The notes below the pieces were generated by a model. The model was not told where the DNA came from and did no database searches. It saw only the letters and a list, made by a program, of their open reading frames with translations. Shown piece after piece: positions 36,401 through 46,800 of a DNA stretch of 64,000 nucleotides. This DNA comes from Ricinus communis (taxonomy: Eukaryota > Streptophyta > Magnoliopsida > Malpighiales > Euphorbiaceae). Each line of letters opens with the position of its first letter. Position 1 is the first letter of the stretch. The DNA lies in NCBI RefSeq assembly GCF_019578655.1, contig NC_063256.1, positions 16,998,916 to 17,062,915 on the forward strand. Direction: 5' to 3'. Both the position numbers and the translations under genes were made by a program.

Positions 36401-39400
36401 AATGTTAGAAAACAACCCCGTAAGAGGGATATATCTTTCAACATGAGAAAACAACCCCAAAAAAATAGTATATTTGTCAATATTACAAAACAACCCTGTA
36501 AGAGGGGTATATTTGTCAACATTAGAAAGCAACCCTATAAGAGGGGTATATTTGTCAATATTAGAAAATAACCCCGAAAGAGGGGTATATATTTTAACAT
36601 TAGAAAACAATACCAAAAGAGTGGTATATTTGTTAATATGAGAAAACAACCTCGTAAGAGGGGTATATTTGTCAATATTAGACAACAACCCCGTAAGAGG
36701 TGTATATTTGTTAATATTACAAAACAACCCCGTAAGAGGGGTATTTTTTTCAATTTGAGAAAGTGACCCCGTAAGAGTGGTATATTTGTCAGTATGAGAA
36801 AACAACCCCGTAAGAGGGGTATATTTGTCAGTATGAGAAAACAACCCCGTAAGAGGGGTATATTTGTCAATATTAGAAAACAACCCCGAAAGAGGGGTAT
36901 ATATTTCAACATGAGAAAACAATACCACACGAGTAGTATATTCGTCGATATGACAAAACAACCCCGTAAGAGAGGTATATTTGTCAATATTAGACAACAA
37001 CCCCATGTGAGGGGTATATTTATCAATATAAGAAAACAACCCCGTAAGAGGGGTATTTTTGTTAATATGAGAAAGTGACCCCGTAAGAGGGTTATATTTG
37101 TCAGTATGAGAAAACAACCCCGAAAGAGGGGTATATATTTCAATATAAGGAAACCCCGTAAGAGGGATATATTTTTCAACATGAGAAAACAACCCTAGAA
37201 AAGTGGTATGTTTTTTAATAAGAGAAAACAACCCCGTAAGAGGGGTCTATTTGTCAATATTAGAAAACAACCCCATAAGAGGGGTATATTTTTCAATATT
37301 AGAAAATAACCCCGTAAGAGTGGTATAGGGGTACAACTTTCAACATGAGAAAACAACCGGATAAGAGAGGTATATTTGTCAATATTAGAAAACAACCCCG
37401 TAAGAGGGGTATATTTGTCAATATTAGAAAACAACCCCGTAAGAGGGGTATATTTGTCAATATTAGAAAACAACCCCGTAAGATGGGTATATTTGTCAAT
37501 ATTAGAAAACAACCCCGTAAGAGGGGTATGTTTGTCAATATTAGAAAACAACCCCGTAAGAGGGGTATATTTGTCAATATTAGAAAACAACCCCGTAAGA
37601 GGGGTATGTTGGTCAATATTATAAAACAACCCCGCAAGAGGGGTATATCTTTCAACATGACAAAACAACCCCAAAAAAGTAGTAAATTTTTTAATACGAG
37701 AAAACAACCCCGTAAGAGGAGTATATTTGTCAATATTAGAAAACAACCCCGAAAGAGGGGTATATATTTCAACATGAGAAAACAATACCACACGAGTAGT
37801 ATATTCGTCAATATGACAAAACAACCCCGTAAGAGGGGTATATTTGTCAATATTAGACAACAACCCCGTATGAGGGGTATATTTGTCAATATGAGAAAAT
37901 AACCCCGTAAGAGGGGTATTTTGGTTAATATGAGAAAGTGAACCCGTAAGAGGGTTATATTTGTCAGTATGAGAAAACAACCCCGAAAGAGGGGTATATA
38001 TTTCAATATAAGAAAACCCCGTAAGAGGGATATATTTTTCAACATGAGAAAACAACCCTAGAAAAGTGGTATATTTTTTAATAAAAGAAAACAACCCCAT
38101 AAGAGGGATATATTTTTCAATATGAGAAAACAACCCCGTAAGAGGGGTATATCTTTAAACATGAGAAAACAACCATAAAAAAGATGTATACCTTTTAATA
38201 CGTGAAAACAATCTCGTAGAAGGGGTATATTTGTCAATATTGAAAAATAACCCCGTAAGAAGGGTATATTTGTGAATACTAGAAAACAACCCCGTAAGAG
38301 AAGTAGATTTGTCAATATGAGAAAATAACCCCGTAAGAGGGGTATATTTGTCAAAATTAGAAAACAACCCCGTAAGAGGGGTATATGTTTCAATATTAGA
38401 AAGCAACCCCGTAAGAGGGGTATATTTGTCAATATTAGAAAGCAACCCCGAAAAAGCGGTATATTTGTCAATATTATAAAACAACCCCGTAAGAGGGGTA
38501 TATTTGTCAATGTTAGAAAACAATCCCGTAAGAGGGATATATCTTTCAACATGAGAAAACAACCCCAAAAAAAAGTATATTTGTCAATATTACAAAACAA
38601 CCCTTTAAGTGGGGTATATTTGTCAACATTAGAAAACAACCCCGTAAGAGGGGTATATTTGTCAATATTAGAAAATAACCCCGAAAGAGGGGTATATATT
38701 TCAACATGAGAAAACAATACCAAAAGAGTGGTATATTTGTTAATATAAAAAAACAACCCCGTAAGAGGGGTATATTTATCAATATTAGACAACAACCCCG
38801 TAAGAGGGTGTATTTGTGAATATTACAAAACAACCCCGTAAGAGGGGTATATTTGTCAGTATGAGAAAACAACCCCGTAAGAGGGGATATTTGTCAGTAT
38901 GAGAAAACAACCCCGTAAGAGGGGCATATTTGTCAGTATGAGAAAACAACCCCGTAAGAGGGGCATATTAGTGCATAATAGAAATCAACCCCGTAAGAGG
39001 GGTATATTATTCAACATGAGAAAACAACCCGAAGAAAATGATATATTTGTCAATATTAGAATACAACCCCGTAAGAGGGATATGTTGGTCAATATTAGAA
39101 AACGGCCCCGTAAGCGGGGTATGGTATGTCTTTCAACATGAGAAAACAACCCCAAAAAAGTGGTATATTTTTCAATACGAGAAAACAACCCCTTAAGAGG
39201 GGTATATTTGTCAATATTGGAAAATAATCCCGTAAGAGGGGTAGATTTGTCAATATGAGAAAATAACCCCGTAAGAGGGGTATATTTGTCAAAATTAGAA
39301 AACAACCCCGTAAGAGGGGTATATTTTTCAATATTAGAAAGCAACCCCGTAAGATGCATATATTTGTCAATATGAGAAAATAACCCCGAAAAAGGGGTAT

Positions 39401-42267
39401 ATTTGTCAATATTATAAAATAACCCCGTAAGAGGGGTATATTTGTCAATGTTAGAAAACAACCCCGTAAGAGGGATATATCTTTCAACATGAGAAAACAA
39501 CCCCAAAAAAATAGTATATTTGTCAATATTACAAAACAACCCTGTAAGAGGGGTATATTTGTCAACATTAGAAAACAACCCCGTAAGAGGGGTATATTTG
39601 TCAATATTAGAAAATAACCCCGAAAGAGGGGTATATATTTCACCATGAGAAAACAATACCAAAAGAGTGGTATATTTGTTAATATGAAAAAATAACCCCG
39701 TAAGAGGGGTATATTTGTCAATATTAGACAACAACACCGTAAGAGGAGTATATTTGTTAATATTACAAAACAACCCCGTAAGAGGGGTATTTTTGTCAAT
39801 TTGAGAAAGTGACCCCGTAAGAGGGGTATATTTGTCAGTATGAGAAAACAACCCCGTAAGAGGGGCATATTAGTCAATATTAGAAAACAACCCCGTAAGA
39901 GGGGTATATTATTCAACATGAGAAAACAACCTGAAGAAAATGATATATTTGTCAATATTAGAATACAACCGCGTAAGAGGGGTATGTTGGTCAATATTAG
40001 ATAACAACCCCGTAAGAGGGGTATACATTTCAACATGAGAAAACAACCCAAAAAAGTGGTATATTTTTCAATACGAGAAAACAACCTCGTAAGAGGGGTA
40101 TATTTCTCAATATCAGAAAATAACTCCGCTAGAGGGGTATATTTGTCAATATCAGAAAATAACTCCCGTAAGAGGGGTATATTTGTCAATATTAGAAAAC
40201 AATCTCGTTAGAGGGATATATCTTTCAACATGAGAAAACAACCCTAAAAAAATGGTATATTTGTCAACATTACAAAACAACCCTATAAGAGGGGTATATT
40301 TGTTAATATTAGAAAACGACCCTGTAAGAGGGGTACATTTTTCAATATTAGAACGCAACCCCTTAAGAAGGGTATATGTGTCAATATGAGAAAATAACCC
40401 CGAAAGAGGGGTGTATTTGTCAATATTAGAAAATAACCCCGTAAGAGGGGTATATTTGTCAATATTAGAATACAAACCAGAAAGAGGGGTATTTTTGTCA
40501 ATATTAGAAAATAACCCCTTAAGAGGGGTATATCTTTCTACATTAGAAAACAACCCCAAAACAGTTATATACGTTTTAATACGTGAAAACAACCCCGTAT
40601 GAGGGGTACATTTGTCAATATGGGAAAACAACCCCGCAAGAGGGGTATATTTGTGCATATGAGAAAATAACCCCATACGAGGGGTATATTTGTCAATATT
40701 AGAAAATAATCCCCTAAGAGGGGTATATTTATCAATATTATAAACAACCCCGTAAGAGGGGTATATTTGTCAATATTGGAAAACAATCCCGTAAGAGGGG
40801 TATATTTGTCAATATGAGAAAATAACCCCGTAAGAGGGGTATATTTGTCAATATTAGAAAGCAACCCCGTAAGACAGGTATATTTATCAATATTGGAAAA
40901 TAATCCTGTAAGAGGGGTATATTTGTCAATATGAGAAAATAGCCAGTAAGAGGTGTATATTTGTCAATATGAGAAAATAACCTAGTAAGAGGGGTATATT
41001 TGTCAATATTAGAAAATAGCCCAGTAAGAGGGGGTATATTTGTCAATATTAGGAAATAACCCCGTAAGAGTGGTATAGGGGTACAACTTTCAACATGAGA
41101 AAACAACCGGGTAAGAGAGGTATATTTGTTAATATTAGAAACCAACCCTTAAGAGGGGTATATTTGTCAATATTAGAAAATAACCCCATAAGAGGGGTAT
41201 TTTTGCCAATATTAGAATACAAGCCCGTAAGAGGGCTATATCTTTCAACATGAGAAAGCAACCCCAAAAAAGTGTTTAATACGAGAAAATAATCCCGTAA
41301 GAGGGGTATATTTATCAATATTAGAAAACAACCCCGTAAGAGAGGTATATTTGTCAATATTAGAATACAACCCCATAAGAGGGGTATGTTGGTCAATATT
41401 ATAAAACAACCCCGTAAGAGGGGTATATCTTTCAACATGACAAAACAACCCCAAAAAAGTGGTAAATTGTTTAATACGAGAAAACAACCCCGTAAGAGGG
41501 GTATATTTGTCAATATTAGAAAAAAATCCCGAAAGAGGGGTATATGTTTCAACATGAGAAAACAATACCAAAAGAGTGGCATATTCGTCAATATGACAAA
41601 ACAACCCCGTAAGAGGGGTATATTTGTCAATATTAGACAACAACCCGTATGAGGGGTATATTTGTCAATATAAGAAAACAACCCCGTAAGAGGGGTATTT
41701 TTGTTAATATGAGAAAGTGACCCCATAAGAGGGTTATATTTGTCAATATGAGAACACAACCCCGAAAGAGGGGTATATATTTCAATATCAAAAAACAACC
41801 CTGTAAGAGGGGTATATTTTTCAACATGAGAAAACAACCCTAGAAAAGTGGTATATTTTTTAATAAGAGAAAACAACCCCGTAAGAGGGATATATTTTTC
41901 AATATGAGAAAACAACTCCCGTAAGAGGGGTATATCTTTCAACATGAGAAAACAACCCTAAAAAATTTGTTTACCTTTTAATACGTGAAAACAACCTCGT
42001 AGAAGGGGTATATTTGTCAATATTGAAAAATAACCCCGTAAGAGTTGTGTATTTGTCAATATGAGAAAACAACCCCGTAAGAGGGGTATATTTGTCAATA
42101 TTAGAAAATAACCCCGTAAGAGGGGTATATTTGTCAATATGAGAAAATAACCCCGTAAGAGGGGTATATTTGTCAAAATTAGAAAGCAACCCTGAAGAGG
42201 CATATATTTGTCAATATGAGAAAGCAACCCCGAAAAAGGGGTATATTTATTAATATGAGAAAATAAC
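30440..42267. repeat. 39-bp minisatellite array, block A (about 11.8 kb, about 300 units)
   Basis: The unit is 39 bp and contains ACCCCGTAAGAGGGGT (a 5-bp stem with 6-base loop) followed by ATATTTGTCAATATTAGAAA. The period is exact in the cleanest stretch (37,381 to 37,420). Common variants replace GTAAGAGG by GAAAGAGG, AAAAAAGTGG or GAAGAAAATGAT, and AATATTAG by AACATGAG. Higher-order structure is present: the marker TGGTATAGGGGTAC occurs at 31,361, 35,132, 37,321 and 41,071. The consensus is stop-free in four of six frames, giving ORFs such as 31,295-33,811 and 34,685-37,231 on the minus strand with a 13-residue period (SNIDKYTPLTGLF). I do not regard these as genes. Confidence 0.97.
32040..37223. 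repeat. Large internal duplication in the minisatellite, offset 3,228 bp
   Basis: The stretch about 32,040-33,995 recurs at about 35,265-37,223. Matching points 32,449/35,677, 32,839/36,067 and 33,307/36,535 are all 3,228 bp apart. From about 32,300 on, the copies are almost identical base by base, including rare variants such as GGAAACCCCGTAAG. Similarity stops at about 33,995/37,223. This is a recent segmental duplication, much younger than the divergence between neighbouring 39-bp units. Confidence 0.85.
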
Positions 42268-44384
42268 TGTCACGACCCCACCCGAGGGCCCGTGACCGGC
42301 ACTAGGGAATGGGTAGGCGTAAGGCCACCGAATCCCGTAGTAAGCCTGACACTCACTAACTCAAACCAACCTCAACTCAAATTTTACTATTATTAATACC
42401 ACAATTTACAGTAACATTAAACTTTTACACAATTAAATCGGTTTGCTATAAGAACTAGGCGAGACCCGAAACTCAGAAAATTTACAACTGATACATCTCC
42501 TATTACTACTGTGGAGAATCTAAGATTTTTTTACAGTCTGACATACCAAATCAAACACCACCCGATGATGAAGAAGTCGGGTTACTGAGTAAGAGTTGCG
42601 GGAAGACTAACAGTCACGAACCTGAAAAATAGTAAAGGGAGACTGTCAGTCTCGAGAGTGAGCTAAAATCATATATCTAAAACAGTTTCAAACATCTCAA
42701 TATCACATTCATTTAATTTTAAAATAATTAATAAATCACGCGAACCATACGTGTCATGTTAAAACATATGTGTCATGCCATGCGTAAACAAAAATTATTC
42801 CATACGCAATGGGACGGAGTACTTCAGTAGAACCCTAATCCCAACTCAACATCTCGATCAATTTCAAAACTTACGTCTCGACTAAGCTCACCTTTAATAT
42901 TTCAACTCTCTCATTCCAACAGGACTGGCGCCCAGAGAGCAAGCTCGATCAGGGACCTTACCTCCATCCTGGTCACTTATATCTCAACTCTCTCATTCCA
43001 ACAGGACTGGCGCCTAGAGAGCAAAGCTCGATCAGGGACCTTACCTCCAGCCTGAACACTTGATTTCCAACTAAGCCGACGCCCAAAGAGCAAGCTCGAT
43101 CAGGGACCTTAACTCCGGCAATCAACTGAACTCAGCCCAGAGAGCAATGCTCGATCTAGGCAAACACATCCATAATAACCTTATTACATGTCTTTGATCA
43201 TTACCGGTGCGCACGCGGTCCTGATGCGACCCATCAGGTGGCATGTTCTACTAAAGCCTCATCCCGAGTCATCATGCAATATTAAAATTGGTGATAAAGG
43301 AAGAACATATTTAAATAGTAATTAAAAAGCATCAAGCATATAATAGTAATTAAATGAATAATTGGAATTGCAAATGAACAATCACAGTAGCAAAATCAAA
43401 TTTTATGCATGACACGTGCATAAGCGATATATGACTTTAACTCACAGGTTTGGCGACCTCGTAACTCTTCTCCAGTGCCTCGGTTGGAGCGAGCTGAAAA
43501 AATGGACTATCTAGTCATGGAAAATAATTTATCAAAACGCGAAAATAATTAACCATTAATCCTAGGCCTAGATTCCTAGGACTGACTGTCTAAGAATCTC
43601 AACTCGGGAGAATTCTACCGAAAATCCGGCAGAACCTCCCCTACAACACGGACATTACCCGCCGTAAAAACGACGATTCGAACACACCATCGGACTCACA
43701 TCGACGCACTGATGACGATCCCCGTTTCTGATTTTTCGATTTGACACCCGATCGTTCGGAGATATTTACGGACGATCTCAGCCGTCGATTTACAAAAGAA
43801 GCTTGATCGCCACAAAACCGCTGCCATTGCGAAGCTTGAGCTGAGGAGAGTCTGTTGATGAGCTCTGATCAGCCTAGCCTCTTCGGAGATGGCCAGAAAA
43901 GCTTAAAAATCGAGCTGCTGATGAAAACTTCCCTTCACTGCAACTTTCTTTTTCGGCATTCCCACAACGCGATTAAGGCCGGAAAAGAAGGCTTGCACCT
44001 CACTGGTCATTTTGAGACTGGAATCGCTCGAAATGGTCGCCGAAGGCTCCTTCTACAGCGGTGAGAAACTGCGATCGTCCTCCACTTGATTCGCTTGCCA
44101 CGCCACATCGTGCTGGCCGCACCATCGATTAGCTCTCGAGCCCCGTGGGCGCCTCCCCATCCCGCCATGGAAGCCGACGTCCCCAAGCTTCCTCCTGATT
44201 CCTTTCTCTTCCTCTTTTTTTTCCTTCTCGACTTTTCTTTCCTTTCAATATCAACATTAGGCCCCTGAACTTTTCCTTATTACAATTTGGTCCCTCAACT
44301 TTCTTAATTACTTAAAATTTCATCCAGCAGAATTCCAATTTAACCCCTAAACTTTCCTTTAACCTTTCAATTAAGCCCCTAACT
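42268..44384 (-). mobile_element. Truncated family A LTR inserted in the minisatellite
   Basis: It starts TGTCACGACCCCACCC, the complement of the LTR 3' end, and runs through the same blocks as 22,447-24,907, including a GC-rich part at about 43,640-44,200. It keeps the sub-repeat region with 'agagagcaagctcgatcagg' (about 42,920-43,160). An internal deletion of roughly 290 bp lies near 43,675. It ends at CCCCTAACTATTT, exactly before the LTR palindrome, and passes into the minisatellite at GTCAATATT; ATTT is shared by both partners. The last about 550 bases of the LTR and any target duplication on that side are missing. ORFs at 43,855-44,268 are LTR sequence. Confidence 0.88.
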
Positions 44385-45163
44385 ATTTGTCAATATTAGA
44401 CAACAACCCCGTAAGAGGGGTATATTTGTTAATATTAGAAAACAACCCCGTAAGAGGGGTATTTTTATCAATATGAGAAAGTGACCCCATAAGAGGGGTA
44501 TATTTGTCAGTATGAGAAAACAACCCCGTAAGAGGGGCATATTAGTCAATATTAGAAAACAACCCTGTAACAGGGGTATATTATTCAACATGAGAAAACA
44601 ACCCGAAGAAAATGATATATTTGTCAATATTAGAATACAACCCCGTAAGAGGGGTATGTTGGTCAATATTAGAAAATAACCCCGTAAGAGGGGTATATCT
44701 TTCAACATGAGAAAACAACCCAAAAAAAGTGATATATTTTTCAATACGAGAAAACAACCCCGTAAGAGGGGTATATTTGTCAATATTGGAAAACAATCTC
44801 GTAAGATGGGTATATTTGTCAATATCAGAAAATAACTCCGGAAGAGGGGTATATTTGTCAATATCAGAAAACAAACCCGTAAGAGGGGTATATTTATCAA
44901 TATTAGAAAACAATCCCGTAAGTGGGATATATCTTTCAACATGAGAAAACAACCCCAAAAAGAGGGTATATTTATCAATATTACAAAACAACCCTATAAG
45001 AGGGGTATATTTGTCAATATTAGAAAACGACCCCGTAAGAGGGGTACATTTTTTAATATTAGAAAGCAACCCCTTAAGAGGGGTATATTTGTCAATATGA
45101 GAAAATAACCCCGAAAGAGGGGTATATTTGTCAATATTAGAAAACAACCCCGTAAGAGGGGTA
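44385..45163. repeat. 39-bp minisatellite, block B
   Basis: About 20 units of the same repeat as block A, with the same variant types (GAAGAAAATGATATAT at about 44,606). It is bounded by the truncated LTR on the left and by the TGATGTG end of a solo LTR on the right. Confidence 0.95.
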
Positions 45164-46607
45164 TGATGTGCGTAAAATACACACATCTAAATGGGGTTTT
45201 TAAGATCGATTTTATGGATATTTGGATGTGAATCGGTACCAACACTCACCCTATGCATATGTTTGTGTGCATTAGGTCCAAAAGAAGTCAAAGAATGAAA
45301 AAGGAAAGAATTGGAACATAATTGGACGTCAAAGCTGCCGAAACGAGCTAAGTACGAGCATGAGAAAGCTGAACAGGGCCGTGTTGGTATCAACACAGGC
45401 CGTGTTCTCAGCACGGTCACAAACACAGGCCGTGTTCCCAACACGGCCGTGTTGGTCATCAAAGAAGAAGTAGATCTTATGGAGCACGGCCACAGAGAGT
45501 AACACGGCCAGGAACACAGCCCGTGTCAATAACACGGCCAGGGACACGGCCGTGTTTGAGGCGACATGGGGTATTAATTAAAAGAACGAAGAGAGGAAAA
45601 AAAGAAGGCAGCTAGGGTTAGAACGTCCAAAACTCATCCTTTTCCCTGTCTAAGGGTTTTCTGAGTTGAAACTAAGAGAAAAGGAGACTTGGATCAAGGT
45701 TTCACTTGGATTCTCTTCGAAGATCAAAGATTGGCGAGGATTATCGATTGGTTTCAATCCGAGTAAGAGGAACAAGAATCGATCCAAAATTGGGCACGAG
45801 GAATTGGAGCTCGCTCACTCATCCAAGGGTGTATTCGGGTTCCTCTACCTTTACTCATTTTTTTTGTAATTGAATTCTTATTGGTTGTGATTATGAACAT
45901 GATTAGCTAAGCTTATTAACCCATTAGGGTTCTTTATCTAGGGATTTTTGTACTTCAATTTTGAATTGAATGTATTGATTGTCAATATTGGTTTGCAATG
46001 GAAGTATTTATTGATTTGTTCTTCATATCTTGTTGAATGATTTTTGAAATTTGAATGATCTTGAGAAAGACGTTTAGGTTTGGATTGTCCTTTGCAACCT
46101 AGAATTGAATTCACATAGAGATAGGGTTTTCGTTCTACCGGATTGAGAATTAACAACTCTCAATAGTGTTAAATGGTACATAATGCTAATTTGGGTAATT
46201 AGAGTTAGGAAGAGATTTCAACCTAATTAATCTAAGTTAAGATGTTAGTGTCCTTGAGAAATGCATTAATTGTGTAGAGACTTTCCCACGGAAATTGGAT
46301 TCAATCAATCAATTCCACCCTTAGTTTCCATTCCTTAGAGACAAGAATTCCCAAAGGGTTATTCTTTTACTTGAATTAATCATTCCCTAGTATACGTAGT
46401 TCGACAATAATTAGAGTAGCTATTATTTAATTTAGAAATTATTCATCAACACCATTTATGTTCTGTGATTAGATAACAGAGAAGATTGAGTAGATTTAGG
46501 TTCACACGTTCTTTGGGGAATACGACACTTGGTACTCGCCGTTAGCTATACTCCACTGATAGGTACACTGCCTTAGGTCATAGTCTTGCTTGACTTAGCA
46601 CACATCA
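45164..46607 (+). mobile_element. Solo LTR (gypsy-type), target duplication GGGTA in the minisatellite
   Basis: The 1,444-bp segment begins TGATGTGCG and ends CACACATCA, an inverted-terminal TGATG...CATCA pair. GGGTA flanks both sides (45,159-45,163 and 46,608-46,612); removing the element and one GGGTA restores a normal 39-bp unit. Internal sequence has repeated ACACGGCCGTGT phrases and a TATTAATTAAA stretch near 45,572 that may be the TATA region, suggesting plus orientation. No internal domain, primer site or second LTR is present. ORFs inside (for example 45,666-45,869) show no known domain. Confidence 0.9.
45378..45560. repeat. Cluster of CACGGCCGTG-type palindromes in the solo LTR
   Basis: About nine variants of ACACGGCCGTGTT or its halves occur in about 180 bp (for example near 45,380, 45,400, 45,430, 45,442, 45,484, 45,500 and 45,546). 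Similar phrases occur in U3-like parts of plant gypsy LTRs; their role here is unknown. Confidence 0.75.
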
Positions 46608-46800
46608 GGGTATATTTGTCAATATTAGAAAACAACCCCGTAAGAGGGATATATCTTTCAACATGAGAAAACAACCCAAAAAAAATAGTATATTTGTCAA
46701 TATTGCAAAACAACCTTGTAAGAGGGGTAAATTTGTCAATATTAGAAAACAACCCCAAAAAGGTGGTATATTTTTTAATATGAGAAAACAACCCCGAAGG
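46608..46800. repeat. 39-bp minisatellite, block C
   Basis: About five units between the solo LTR and the complete non-autonomous element. It ends AACCCCGAAGG, the last five bases being the target site of the next insertion. Confidence 0.95.

Noticed and set aside
30301..42227. Dozens of ORFs of 60-848 codons on both strands
   Set aside because: They are by-products of a 39-bp repeat that is stop-free in four of six frames. Frames switch at indels, ORFs overlap on both strands and there is no selection signature visible.
30440..42267. CRISPR-like array (repeats near 39 bp with a small hairpin)
   Set aside because: The repeats are head to tail with no spacers, and the context is a plant nuclear genome.
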